Notes: a model not told the origin generated them from the sequence alone. A stretch of DNA of 51,515 nucleotides from Calditrichota bacterium (GCA_008501765.1 QQUE01000005.1:1-51515); one strand, 5' to 3'. Shown: positions 35,545 through 45,008, numbered from the stretch's first letter. Numbers and translations: made by a program.

Positions 35545-35694
35545 TAATCCGTTGTGCAGAATAGAATGTGTACAAGAATCTAGCGGAAAGCTATCATACT
35601 TTAGTATTTCCTGTCATTCCCACATGTTTTTATTGGGAATCCATCAAGATCAAAAGGTGGATTCCGGCTAATAAATTGCCCGAATGACATGAGC
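35545..35694. mobile_element. partial copy of the 18-bp-TIR MITE-like element
   Basis: TAATCCGTTGTGCAGAAT (35545-35562) matches the end of the 5621-5846 element with one mismatch. Inside is an 8-bp inverted pair TGTCATTC (35612-35619) / GAATGACA (35682-35689) with GGGAATCCATC and GGATTCCGGCT blocks, as in the full copy. The right terminal repeat is missing, so the right boundary is approximate. Confidence 0.55.
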
Positions 35695-35745
35695 AAAATC
35701 GCCTGGGACGGATAGATCATCACTAATTTTGAAAGTGGAGAAATC

Positions 35746-38310
35746 ATGAAGTTTTACAGGATTGCGTTTTTTTGTATAGCATATATTTTATTTATTACAC
35801 CTGGTGGAGCTCAACCGCTTAAACTGAATTCAGGGGAATGGTTGAAAACGTGGCACCTCTGCGGCCCATTTCCTTTGGATAAAAATCAGGTTACACAAGG
35901 ACATATTTCAGAATTCGAAACCGATTTTTTGCGCGAACATGGGGGAGAGGCCAATTTTGACCTTCGAGGCGCGCACAGTGTAAATTTTAATCAATCAACT
36001 TTTGCCTGGAATAAAATTACTGTCCAGGATTCTGTGGTCAATTTAGATAAATTAATTTCTACTGAATCGTTTGTCGCGGCCTATGCATACACAGAAATTC
36101 ATTCCGCCGTGGGTGGTATGTTTTTGCTCGCTCTCGGCACCAACGATGGCGGACGACTCTGGCTGAACGGGGAACGTATATGGGATTTTCCCGGCGCCCG
36201 CGGTTTGACTCCTGATGATGATTTAATTCCAATTGTTTTGAAAAAAGGATTAAATAGAATTCTGCTGAAGATTGAAGAGCGGGGAAATTATTGGGGGTTT
36301 TGTGCCAGAATAGTGCCATTTGACATCGATAAATTTGTGGATCATAAATCTCTATTCGAGGTAGTGCAAATTAATGGCAATGAAGCAGAACTGAGATTCA
36401 TGCAAAATGAATCAGTAATTAACCATTTGTTTAAATCAGTAAAGCTTGAATTGTATTTGGATGGGCTGAATCAAACTCTGGTTTGGGAAAAGAAGTGGTC
36501 ACAAAAAAATAAGATGAATCTGGAATTAGAGCGTGATGATTTTCAGAATTATACTTTGAAAATTAATGCTGCGTTTACGAATGGCAAAGATTGGCAAACG
36601 GTAATTACATTCCAGGCAGGGCACAGAATTGAGTACACATTATTTGAAAATCAAAAAACCGACTACAGCATCGTCATAGGCAAGGATGCCTCCGAGTCTG
36701 AGTTTTGGGCTGCCAAAGAATTGCAAAAATGGCTCAATGAAATAAGTGGAGCCGATTTTCCGATAAAGGATGATAAAACAGAATTGGGCTCAAACGAAAT
36801 TATTGTTGGCTATAATAAACATGCCAAAGCTCTACTCGGATTAAATTCAATCCCGCAAGAAAATGCAAGCGAAACTTTTACATACCGGAATGTAAAAGCA
36901 AACTTGCTTTTTTTGGGTGGAAAGCAGCGTGGTGTTATGTACGCGGTCTTCTCATTTTTGGAAAATGAGTTGGGATGCCGCTGGTATACCCCACAAGTAA
37001 GCTCAATTCCAAAAAGGAATAATTATATTTTTAATCATCTATTGCACTCAGAATCGCCTTCAATTCGTGTGAGAAATGATTTTTATTTTGAGGCATTTGA
37101 CCCGGATTGGGCCGCAAGAAATAAAGTTAACGGGGCGATGGGGTTTCGCAAACAACCCGGTGGGGTCGAAGCGTACTGGTCGGTTCATACATTCTACAGA
37201 TTTATGCCGCCGACAGAATTTTATGAAAAACATCCTGAATATTACAGCTTGATTGATGGTAAAAGAATCCACGACCGTGCTCAACTGTGCCTGACAAATG
37301 ATGATGTGCTTGAAATTGTCACCGCACGCCTTCGCCAGACCATGAAGGATTTTCCCAATAATCTTATTTATTCTGTTTCTCAAAACGACTGGCGAAATCC
37401 CTGCCAATGTAGTAATTGTCAGGCCATCGTTGAAAAAGAAGGAAGTGAAGCCGGACCATTAGTTCGGTTTGTAAATAAAGTCGCAGAAAGAATTGAAACC
37501 GAGTTCCCGGATAAATTTGTCGGCACGCTCGCTTATCAATATACGCGCAAACCGTTGCTCCATACCCGTCCCCGGGAAAATGTGGTTATCCGGCTTTGCA
37601 GCATAGAATGCTGTTTCGCTCATGATTTTAAAAACTGCCCGGAGAATAAAGAATTTTTATCAGATTTAGAAGGATGGGCCGAGATTTCTCCCCACTTGTA
37701 CATTTGGGATTATGTTGTAAATTTTAGCCACTACATCTTGCCCTATCCAAATTTTAACGTTTTGCAATCCAACATAAAAACGTTTAAAGCCAATAAAGCA
37801 ATTGGCATTATGGAGCAAGGGGCTTATCAAAGCCGAGGGGGTGAGTTTGCCGAATTACGGGCCTGGGTTATCGCAAAACTGCTGTGGAATGATAATGCAA
37901 ATGTTGATGAAGTAATCGATGATTTTATGTATGGCTATTATGGCAGAAGCGGCCAATTCGTACGGGAATACTTAAATCTGCTTCACGACCAGGTTACTGA
38001 GGAGACCCATATTCATTTAGGATTACGCCCGGATGATATTCTCTTTACGGATCAATTTATCCGGGAAGCCGGGAAAATATTTGACAGGGCCGAGACTGTT
38101 GCTGAAAATGATTTGGTACGGCAACGCGTTGAATTGGCGAGGTTGCCATTACTGTACTTAAAATGCAAACGACATCCGGTTATGGCTAAATACGACGGGA
38201 CATACGATCGCTTTAATTACATTGTACAAAGGGAAGGAATTACACATTTTGCTGAAGTTGGCGCACCACATATTGAAGAATTTCATCAACAAGTGAAAGC
38301 CGCACAATGA
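35746..38310 (+). CDS. DUF4838 domain protein (GH67/GH20-neighbour fold), secreted
   Basis: Protein of 854 residues with a signal peptide (hydrophobic 5-19, ending GGAQ). The N-terminal part (about 100-190) looks like a PA14/jelly-roll binding domain (GTNDGGRLWLNGERIWDFPG). Residues about 305-410 form the hexosaminidase/alpha-glucuronidase-type domain (EFWAAKELQKWLNEISGADF, GVMYAVFSFLENELGCRWYT). The DUF4838 region follows (about 440-720) with VSQNDWRNPCQCSNCQAI and YLYIWDYVVNFSHY-like segments. Members are presumed glycoside-active, but the reaction is unproven. SD GTGGAG precedes the ATG. It is the last gene of the plus-strand run and has no sorting-type C-terminus, so it is probably periplasmic. 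Confidence 0.85.
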   Translation: MKFYRIAFFCIAYILFITPGGAQPLKLNSGEWLKTWHLCGPFPLDKNQVTQGHISEFETDFLREHGGEANFDLRGAHSVNFNQSTFAWNKITVQDSVVNLDKLISTESFVAAYAYTEIHSAVGGMFLLALGTNDGGRLWLNGERIWDFPGARGLTPDDDLIPIVLKKGLNRILLKIEERGNYWGFCARIVPFDIDKFVDHKSLFEVVQINGNEAELRFMQNESVINHLFKSVKLELYLDGLNQTLVWEKKWSQKNKMNLELERDDFQNYTLKINAAFTNGKDWQTVITFQAGHRIEYTLFENQKTDYSIVIGKDASESEFWAAKELQKWLNEISGADFPIKDDKTELGSNEIIVGYNKHAKALLGLNSIPQENASETFTYRNVKANLLFLGGKQRGVMYAVFSFLENELGCRWYTPQVSSIPKRNNYIFNHLLHSESPSIRVRNDFYFEAFDPDWAARNKVNGAMGFRKQPGGVEAYWSVHTFYRFMPPTEFYEKHPEYYSLIDGKRIHDRAQLCLTNDDVLEIVTARLRQTMKDFPNNLIYSVSQNDWRNPCQCSNCQAIVEKEGSEAGPLVRFVNKVAERIETEFPDKFVGTLAYQYTRKPLLHTRPRENVVIRLCSIECCFAHDFKNCPENKEFLSDLEGWAEISPHLYIWDYVVNFSHYILPYPNFNVLQSNIKTFKANKAIGIMEQGAYQSRGGEFAELRAWVIAKLLWNDNANVDEVIDDFMYGYYGRSGQFVREYLNLLHDQVTEETHIHLGLRPDDILFTDQFIREAGKIFDRAETVAENDLVRQRVELARLPLLYLKCKRHPVMAKYDGTYDRFNYIVQREGITHFAEVGAPHIEEFHQQVKAAQ

Positions 38311-38371
38311 GATGAATTTCGTTTCAATTCTCACAGCACATACCATAAAAACGGATAACAACAGTAACTAA

Positions 38372-38841
38372 AGCGAGGATTACCAAGTATGCTGGGAATA
38401 CCACTCAGAAAATCGGATTATAAACCAAATCAAGGCCTTTTCAGATTTGCATGACAAACACGTTAAATCAGTTCGAGTAAACGTTACAAAACGGATTTAA
38501 CGTGAGTTCGATGTAAGCTGTAACATTCTTTACCAATCATAATTAAAATAGAGCGAAGGCGTCTCGCCGAGCGTTTCGTGTGTTATCCTCGGCGGGACGC
38601 CTTCGGACTACATTCTATAATTAATTCGTTTTGTCTGAATTCTTCTTATATCGAACTCAGGTTATTTAATATTCAACTTACGGATGGACGAACTTTGAGT
38701 ACAGCGTTTGAGATGAGTGGGAATACTGGAAGATGTTATTTGAGCTTTCATGGAGAAAACCACAACCCTGAAACTTATACACGATTTGGCAATGGTGGAC
38801 AAAATATTAAAATTGAGGTGATCGATAAAACAGATGAATAG
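38372..38841 (+). pseudogene. gene remnant split by MITE copy 3
   Basis: Left of the element a plus-strand frame reads SEDYQVCWEYHSENRI and continues HDKHVKSVRVNVT. Right of it a frame reads FNIQLTDGRTLSTAFEMSG then YLSFHGENHNPETYTRFG and stops at 38839-38841. Removing 165 bp plus the 4-bp ATTT duplication joins the two halves with a one-base frame change, so the gene was also hit by an indel. No start codon or full domain can be assigned. The 87-codon plus-strand frame 38578-38841 begins inside the element and is a chimera. Confidence 0.55.
38499..38663 (+). mobile_element. 165-bp MITE-like element, copy 3
   Basis: Same ends and hairpin as copies 1 and 2, with about eight differences from copy 2 (right tip CAGGTT instead of CACGTT). 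It is flanked by ATTT on both sides (38495-38498 and 38664-38667), a 4-bp target duplication, and sits inside a decayed reading frame. Confidence 0.9.
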
Positions 38842-39182
38842 AGGTCATTCAATTTTAAATTAAACCTTTGGGTAAAAATGGCAGGGGAAATTTCACAACA
38901 TAAAAAAAGCGGGTTAATTGCTGCCCGCTTTAATCTCCTCAACATGTCAGTTTTAATAAAATTTTTGATTGTGCCTTTAACTCCGTATTTTTCCTTAATA
39001 AGTGGCCTTCGAAAAATGGCGTTAAGAAATTTTGGATAATTTCCGCTAAGAATCTTTTTCTGTTTGAGCGAAGCGAGTTCAAAAAGATTCAGGAAATTGT
39101 CCAAAATTTTAGCCGATTTTTCGTCAGCCTTGATTTTTTTGTTTCTTTTTTGATCAAGCAAAGCCAGCGGCCGGCGAAGCAA
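38775..39182 (-). repeat. probable dispersed repeat with spurious 135-codon frame
   Basis: The minus strand can be read as ...KKIKADEKSAKILDNF...FELASLKQKKIL...KFLNAIFRRP, but the frame overlaps a terminator-like hairpin and the decayed gene, and has no SD. Similar GAACTCGCTTCGCTCAAACA-type sequence is, from memory, a common dispersed non-coding repeat in Bacteroidetes-like genomes whose translations appear as hypothetical proteins. I therefore do not call a gene. Confidence 0.4.
38906..38931 (-). terminator. intrinsic-terminator-like hairpin
   Basis: AAAGCGGG (38906-38913) pairs with CCCGCTTT (38924-38931). On the minus strand it is followed by TTTTTTTAT, a proper U-tract, so it would stop leftward transcription coming from the 39309 gene side. 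Confidence 0.65.
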
Positions 39183-39272
39183 AAAGAAAATGCATAAAAC
39201 TTTAATAATCAGAGCCTTAAAGTTTAATCAACGGAGCTAAGGTCCTAATCAATAAAATTTTAGCAAAGAAAC

Positions 39273-39300
39273 AGGACACATCTTAGTTGAGATGTGTCCT
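39273..39300 (-). terminator. intrinsic-terminator-like hairpin after the beta-helix protein gene
   Basis: AGGACACATCT-TAGTTG-AGATGTGTCCT, a perfect 11-bp stem with a 6-base loop, 8 bp beyond the stop codon at 39309. The following TGTTTCTTTGC is a modest U-tract. Confidence 0.75.
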
Positions 39301-39308
39301 ATATAAAA

Positions 39309-42300
39309 TTAATCGTACATTGATGTAGACCCTGGTGTTGGCAGTTTAACAAGCCGATTGATGCCGGCCGGTATACGAACAACAGTGCCAGGCGTTGGCT
39401 GCCATTCGAAACCACCAAGATCAACCATGCCGCCGTTTGGTGTGCGGGGGAACAGTTCCAGATCGACTGCCGGCGCTGATGATCCTTCGGCTTTATCGAT
39501 CGCTGGAGAACCTGCAGTAAGGCGCCAGTTTTGACCAGCAGGATCAACAAACATGGGGTCGAGGTCAAAGTTGCCGGGACCATTCAAATAACCGCCGCGG
39601 ATCAGGTTGTCTTTGACATAAGTAAAACTCTCAGAGTCGTTTTCACTTTGCCATTCGCCTTGCAGGTGCGGATTATCCACATGCATTTCATCTTCGCTCC
39701 AAACGTAGTTTTCACCATGCCTGTATCCAAACCATGCTTCAAAACCAGTGTCCAGATCATAATTTAAACGCCAGTTATTCCAAAAAATATTGTTATAAAT
39801 TTTTGGATCACTGAATCCCGGAGCCACATAAAAATCCTGGCCGAGTGCATATTCATGACCGTTACGTTCGCTATCAAGACCGCCTCCAGCAGGATAATGA
39901 GCGCCAGCGACTATATTTCCAACAAAAGTGTTGTTGAATACTTTTGCGTAGAACGTGTCATCAAAGGCAAGAGCGCCGCCACGAGCATGGTTTTCACCGC
40001 GATCATCGGCGATATTTTCAGCAAAGAGATTATTGTAAATATTGACATGCGAAAGCGTATCGCCAACATCCTCAAAGCTGATTGCGCCGCCATCATCTGG
40101 TGAGTAGTTGCGGAAGAATACGTTGTTATAAACGTCTGCCGGTCCGCTCTCTTCGAAGAACAAAGCGCCACCATGGTCTTCAGCAACATTATCAAGCATT
40201 ACGTTGCCGTAGATTTTCATATGGCTTTTGTTTTCATAGATGCAGATTGCGCCGCCATAATCGGCCGACCAATTGTGATAAAGCAGGTTATTGTAGATTT
40301 CCCAAGTTCCGGGTGGAGGCCCTGGCAACAGGTCATCTCCGGCATGATGGGGATCCAGGTGTATACTACCGTAGCCATCTGGTTCGTCACAAGTGCTGAT
40401 ACCCCCGCCATAGCCGCCAAAGTTGCCGTTACGCGCGATGATATTAGACCAGATTTTTACGTCAGTAACAGAACGATGCGTCCAAATACCACCACCATAA
40501 TTGCCTGCATTGTCGCGAATCACGCAGTTGTTAATGTCGATACCCTGGTTACCATAATCGACGAAGATGCCGGCACCAATTTCTTCTTTGCTCACCGAAC
40601 CACCGGTGATGGTCAAGTTGCTGATCATGATATTCTTTTTGCCACCCGTATTTCCTGGCTTACCAATGCGGACTGCTGTTCCCAAACCTTGAAAGGGCCC
40701 GGGTCCGGCAATTTGCGCGTGACCATTGAGGGCATTAATAATGGTTTCGTGTGGTCCGGAGCCAATCAGAGAAATGTTGCTTTGATAGAGATGAATCCGC
40801 TCTTTATACTCACCAGGGAAAAGATAAATGTAGCGCATTCCTGCAACATGAGGCAGGTTTTCAATAGCTTCGTCGATTGACTTGAATGGTCTTTCCAGGC
40901 TGCCCTTGCTTGGTCCTGTGTAATCAGGATCAGCAAAAACTATACGTGGGAAAATATAACTTTCAAATGCAGCAGTCATATTCACACGTACAATTATGGA
41001 ATTTGAAATCCCGGTTGATGTTGCGACAACAATTCCACCACCAAATACATTATCAGGAATCTGTACGTCGATGTAAGTATCAGTCCATTCAACGACAGGA
41101 AGTTTTGTCCCGGAAACAGAAATGGTACTGTATCCCTGTGAATCACCAAAGTTTAAACCAGTGATGCGGATTACCTGACCAACAGTGACCATAGTTGGAT
41201 TCGGTGTCCGCGCGCCAGCGCCAGGATTGGTAATTACCGGTGCATTGTCAGGAAGCGCAAAATTGCGCGCTAACAAACCAGGCAAGGCCCCGGCAGGCAT
41301 AAGTGACCAATCGGCTTCAAATTTGTACCCGCCCTGGCCAAAAATATAGGGTAAGGCCATAGGAATATAGTTGGGATTAAAACCCCAGTCAGGATGATCC
41401 GGCCAGAAGCCTGGATCGAGAACGCTGTTATTATTCACGTCTTCTCCAGCATCCATAATACCATTGCAATTGAGGTCTTCACCGCGCTGGAATGCAATGT
41501 CGTTACCGTTATAAAGGTGAACGCCCGGTGCGAATCGGCGTTCAACTTCCGGTTTTTGAGTCGTGTCGTAAGCCAGATCGCACGCCGAGCACTGCGATAC
41601 GCCTGGTCCGGTATAATCAGGATGACCTGCAGGGATATCCGGGGCACCTGCATAGCATAACGGATTACCCATAATGCCTACGCCAAGCAAATAGCCAAGA
41701 TGATCATAAACTGCTACAGGGGCGTGAGGAACTCCAGCTTTTTCCATATGAAGCAAGCTTTGGAGATCCGTTGGATCAGCTGTGCGTGCGCCGCCGTTAG
41801 GATCAACGAAAACATCATCAAAAACACCGCCTTCGATTTCACCGGCTAAGGGTGCAACAGTATTTAAACCAAAATTGACATCAGATCCTGTGGCAGCAGC
41901 AACCGTGATGGTCGCTTCACCCAGCGGATGTGCATTATCAGAAGGAGAATAACCAGCGGGGGCAATGACTTTAACTTTGTAAGTTGTACCCGGTGTTAAT
42001 CCTCTGAATTCATAAAAGCCAATTTGTGGCCCGGCATAAACACCGCCGAATTCATCCGGCATGTCAGACCAGGTATAGGGTTCACCCCAACCTAACGAAA
42101 TCAAATAAGCATTATCAACCACACCGGTTGTTGTTTCGTCTAATTTAACCGGCACAGTGTCAGTTGACCAAAGCTCAACAGTAACACCGTGCAGCAAGCG
42201 TTCTTCGTGGGGATCATAATCGCCATCACCGAGCCATGCGGCTCTTTCGAGGTTATCATTCCAGACGTAACCGCGGATATCACCTTCGCTGACAGGAATT

Positions 42301-44024
42301 TTTTCCATATAAAGAGGGGCATTATAGTTCGCTGTCAACCACTGGATATAACGGTTTGAGGAGTTGTGTGTAACGGTTACAGGTGGAACATAATTCGGAT
42401 GCAAGGGGTCCTTGCCTCCAGGCCAGAAATCTTCGGTAACTTCATGCCCACGATAACCGGATGGGAGCTGCACATCAACGTGGCCAACAACTTCAATTTC
42501 TGCGAGCGTGTCAAAATTGTACCAACCGTCCGTGCCACTGGTTTCGACTTTTTTAATAGAACCGGATTTGTAGCGAAGGTGAAGCTCTGCATTTGGCACT
42601 GCCTTGTAACCTGCAGGCAAATCAGGATCTTGCACATCGCCGGATTCCATTGGTTCCATTACATATCCCTGTGCGCGTCCAAAGAATCGGGGGACGAGCA
42701 AGTTGTTTGTGGGATAATGGACGTCAGCGTTGACAATGTTTATTTGTGTTTGCGACCAAACATATTTCAAAGGTACATCAAACATCATCATTTTGTAATT
42801 GCCGACAGGCACATTAGTGAATTCAAAATAACCGTCTTTACCCTCAGGCCCACCTATGCCGCATTCTGCAGTTGCTAAAGGATGAACTGCATCCGCTTCG
42901 CCATTGGTGAACAAGATAACCAGACCATTCGGCAATTCTTCGTTCAGCGTAACACCCGGATTATCGACACCAGGAATTGGAAATGGTTCATCCGGATCGA
43001 GATTGGCTTTGTCAGCGTCTGATAAATAACCGCTGATTGTATAGCTGCCGCTTCCCAGGTCAGCACCCAATTTTTCAACATAGCTATGCCAGACGGCTTC
43101 GCCGCCGACAACGCCAGGCAAAACTTTAGGGTCCCACTTCTTGCCACCTTCTTCGGTATAATTAAGATACCACTCGCGGTCGCCGTCATTAAACATAAAG
43201 CGATGGTCTGCTGTTGCCCAGCCCGCATCACCCGGTGAAGGAATATGTGTGTTCTTGGCAGATGTGACTGTCGAAGGATCAGACCACACTTCGAGTTCGC
43301 CAGGAACCAAATCTGAAAAATAATACATACCGTCCAGCTCATTGATAGCGAACGTCTGGCCATCCGGCGCGGTATAAGGACCATATTCAGTTTGTGATCC
43401 GGTAACACCTGTATGTATTGTACCAGAAGGATCTTCTACATAAAACGTTATGCCATTTAAAAGCTTGTCTTCGTCAGGGCCATCGGGCTCGCCATTGACA
43501 TACATGTCATAAAATCCGAGAACCATCAAGCTGGATAAAGGCAATTCATCTGGTGATGCCGTTCCGTCGTAGTTTTTATAAAATGGCGGTAAATAAGCAT
43601 CGATCGCTGTTCCATCTGTGGAAAGGACAATTCCGCTTGCATCTTGCTTCGGATGCGTTACTTGTCCAGAGGCGTCGATGGCAAATTCACGACTGGTTAC
43701 ATCGTGATCAGGAGCGACGAACAGTGCGATGAAATCGCCAGGGATTGAAGCTGCGGGAATAGTGGCTTCCCAGGTGTTTCCTGCTGCAATCGAACCATTG
43801 ACGATAAAAGCGCCGCCAGAGTGTTGATTTTGGATTATAATTTTTGCACCGGCCACTTGTGCTGCGGTGAGTGGATTGGCTCCAAACACAGGTGCGCCGC
43901 TAACTTTTCTACCTGAGTAGAGTTTACCGCTCACAGTAATCTGTGCAATCACTGAACTTGAAAATGTGATCGCACACCCGATAACAAGCGTTGTTAAGCG
44001 CACTATTCTGTTTAATTTCCCCAT
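39309..44024 (-). CDS. giant secreted protein with IPT/TIG domain and right-handed beta-helix
   Basis: Exported protein of 1571 residues: signal peptide (ending SSVIAQ), then several carboxypeptidase-regulatory/SdrD-B-like beta domains (for example GYLSDADKANLDPDEPFPIP, EVVGHVDVQLPSGYRGHEV, YEFRGLTPGTTYKVKVIAP) to about residue 770. A CSACD motif lies near 810, and a calcium-loop-like DLNCNGIMDAGEDVNNNSVL near 842-862. An IPT/TIG domain (about 928-1020; VIRITGLNFG) precedes a DUF1565/pectate-lyase-type parallel beta-helix (about 1040-1500; PFKSIDEAIENLPHVAG then DNAGNYGGGIW-type rungs). The C-terminus (GTVVRIPAGINRLVKLPTPG) has no YPNPFNP module, unlike the other large secreted proteins here. 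SD AAGGAG is 7 bases before the ATG. Function may be surface adhesion or polysaccharide binding. Confidence 0.85.
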   Translation of the reverse strand: MGKLNRIVRLTTLVIGCAITFSSSVIAQITVSGKLYSGRKVSGAPVFGANPLTAAQVAGAKIIIQNQHSGGAFIVNGSIAAGNTWEATIPAASIPGDFIALFVAPDHDVTSREFAIDASGQVTHPKQDASGIVLSTDGTAIDAYLPPFYKNYDGTASPDELPLSSLMVLGFYDMYVNGEPDGPDEDKLLNGITFYVEDPSGTIHTGVTGSQTEYGPYTAPDGQTFAINELDGMYYFSDLVPGELEVWSDPSTVTSAKNTHIPSPGDAGWATADHRFMFNDGDREWYLNYTEEGGKKWDPKVLPGVVGGEAVWHSYVEKLGADLGSGSYTISGYLSDADKANLDPDEPFPIPGVDNPGVTLNEELPNGLVILFTNGEADAVHPLATAECGIGGPEGKDGYFEFTNVPVGNYKMMMFDVPLKYVWSQTQINIVNADVHYPTNNLLVPRFFGRAQGYVMEPMESGDVQDPDLPAGYKAVPNAELHLRYKSGSIKKVETSGTDGWYNFDTLAEIEVVGHVDVQLPSGYRGHEVTEDFWPGGKDPLHPNYVPPVTVTHNSSNRYIQWLTANYNAPLYMEKIPVSEGDIRGYVWNDNLERAAWLGDGDYDPHEERLLHGVTVELWSTDTVPVKLDETTTGVVDNAYLISLGWGEPYTWSDMPDEFGGVYAGPQIGFYEFRGLTPGTTYKVKVIAPAGYSPSDNAHPLGEATITVAAATGSDVNFGLNTVAPLAGEIEGGVFDDVFVDPNGGARTADPTDLQSLLHMEKAGVPHAPVAVYDHLGYLLGVGIMGNPLCYAGAPDIPAGHPDYTGPGVSQCSACDLAYDTTQKPEVERRFAPGVHLYNGNDIAFQRGEDLNCNGIMDAGEDVNNNSVLDPGFWPDHPDWGFNPNYIPMALPYIFGQGGYKFEADWSLMPAGALPGLLARNFALPDNAPVITNPGAGARTPNPTMVTVGQVIRITGLNFGDSQGYSTISVSGTKLPVVEWTDTYIDVQIPDNVFGGGIVVATSTGISNSIIVRVNMTAAFESYIFPRIVFADPDYTGPSKGSLERPFKSIDEAIENLPHVAGMRYIYLFPGEYKERIHLYQSNISLIGSGPHETIINALNGHAQIAGPGPFQGLGTAVRIGKPGNTGGKKNIMISNLTITGGSVSKEEIGAGIFVDYGNQGIDINNCVIRDNAGNYGGGIWTHRSVTDVKIWSNIIARNGNFGGYGGGISTCDEPDGYGSIHLDPHHAGDDLLPGPPPGTWEIYNNLLYHNWSADYGGAICIYENKSHMKIYGNVMLDNVAEDHGGALFFEESGPADVYNNVFFRNYSPDDGGAISFEDVGDTLSHVNIYNNLFAENIADDRGENHARGGALAFDDTFYAKVFNNTFVGNIVAGAHYPAGGGLDSERNGHEYALGQDFYVAPGFSDPKIYNNIFWNNWRLNYDLDTGFEAWFGYRHGENYVWSEDEMHVDNPHLQGEWQSENDSESFTYVKDNLIRGGYLNGPGNFDLDPMFVDPAGQNWRLTAGSPAIDKAEGSSAPAVDLELFPRTPNGGMVDLGGFEWQPTPGTVVRIPAGINRLVKLPTPGSTSMYD

Positions 44025-44445
44025 CTGATTCTCCTTGTTAAAGTCCTGGGGTGATGTGAGTTTAGGATTTGTACTTCGAAATTAAGTCTGTGCTGATTCC
44101 ATCAGCTAATGCCTGTAAGCAGTGATCTCAAAACCTCCCATCCGAATAAAGTTTAAGGTTAATGGCGAATAGCCTGTCGGGCAAATACTCGTTTGTGGAA
44201 ACGAACATTTACGTTGTTTTGAAGTGCAAATCCATTGCGTGGAAGGATTAATTTCGATTAGTATTCTCTTTTTAAAAACCGGAATCGGTAAATTGCAGTA
44301 GTCGATGGAAAAGGTGCTGTCTGTGAATCGAAATTAAAAAAATGGTGAGCTTAGTCCCTTATGCTACCCAAATGTAATCTTGATCCTGTTTTCGAAATAT
44401 TAATTATTTTTAAGACTGATATTAATTACATCTAAGTATATGGTA

Positions 44446-44477
44446 GTGCTGGATTAAAGAGTGTTTATGTAAATTAA
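44446..44477 (+). repeat. direct repeat, copy A (partner at 44797)
   Basis: A 32-bp segment (core AGTGTTTATGTARATTAA) matches 44797-44828 at 28 of 32 positions. Upstream of both lie AATTACAT-like words, and downstream of both lies TTAAG, so the similarity extends loosely to about 60 bp. Confidence 0.65.
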
Positions 44478-44548
44478 TTTTTCTTAAGTCTGATACTGTG
44501 GTGAATTTTTAAAATTTATGCCTTCAAATCGATTGCCTCAATCGAAGT

Positions 44549-44740
44549 CTATATCGCAATATTCACAAAACTTTTCTCCGGTTCTGATTTTCCATTGACT
44601 GAAATCAAATAGAAATACTCATTCGTACCTGGTAGCATTTGCTGAGATTTGAAATTATCTTCCTTGCGTGGATGAATGAATTTCGCCTGGCGATATCAGC
44701 TTGCCAAAAGCACCATTTGTGAACCAAATTTTTTCATTTT
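44549..44740 (-). pseudogene. degenerate C-terminal coding remnant
   Basis: Reading leftwards, one frame gives NEKIWFTNGAFGKLISPGEI then HSSTQGR and stop; the next frame continues EDNFKSQQMLPGTNEYFYLI and SVNGKSEPEKSF to a stop at 44549-44551. The two parts look like one protein tail broken by a frameshift, with an earlier in-frame stop as well. No family could be named. It lies between the 351-bp-spaced direct repeats. Confidence 0.4.
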
Positions 44741-44796
44741 AAGCAGAATCCACCATGCTTCCGAACGTAATGATAATTACATAGGTGTTCATATTT

Positions 44797-44828
44797 GTGC
44801 TGAATTAAGAAGTGTTTATGTAGATTAA
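44797..44828 (+). repeat. direct repeat, copy B (partner at 44446)
   Basis: Second copy of the 32-bp direct repeat, 28 of 32 identical to 44446-44477, 351 bp downstream. Confidence 0.65.
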
Positions 44829-45008
44829 AAATTGTTAAGGATGTGTGAGTTTTTGTCGTCTGATTTTAAATTCAGGCAGGCATTTAAATTGACAGGCATT
44901 GTTAGGACAGCGCCATTTTCTGTTCTGTGGAACTGTTCGAAAGAAACGAAGCCAATTTTTCGGAAAAATGTTTACTTCCTGCCTTCCAACAAAGGAGGTA
45001 CTCCGGCA

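Larger units (their letters stand above)
38311..39308. other. 998-bp region: decayed gene, MITE copy, terminators and dispersed repeat
   Basis: No intact gene is supported. It contains the interrupted coding remnant (38372-38841), MITE-like copy 3 (38499-38663), a hairpin at 38906-38931, an ORF-like repeat (38775-39182, minus) and the terminator at 39273-39300. Confidence 0.6.
44025..45008. other. 984-bp gene-poor region with a decayed frame and a direct repeat
   Basis: Holds the upstream region of the giant beta-helix gene, two imperfect direct repeats (44446 and 44797) and a minus-strand coding remnant (44549-44740). The 170-codon plus-strand frame from 44832 overlaps the secretin gene antisense and is not supported. 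Nothing else recognised. Confidence 0.55.
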
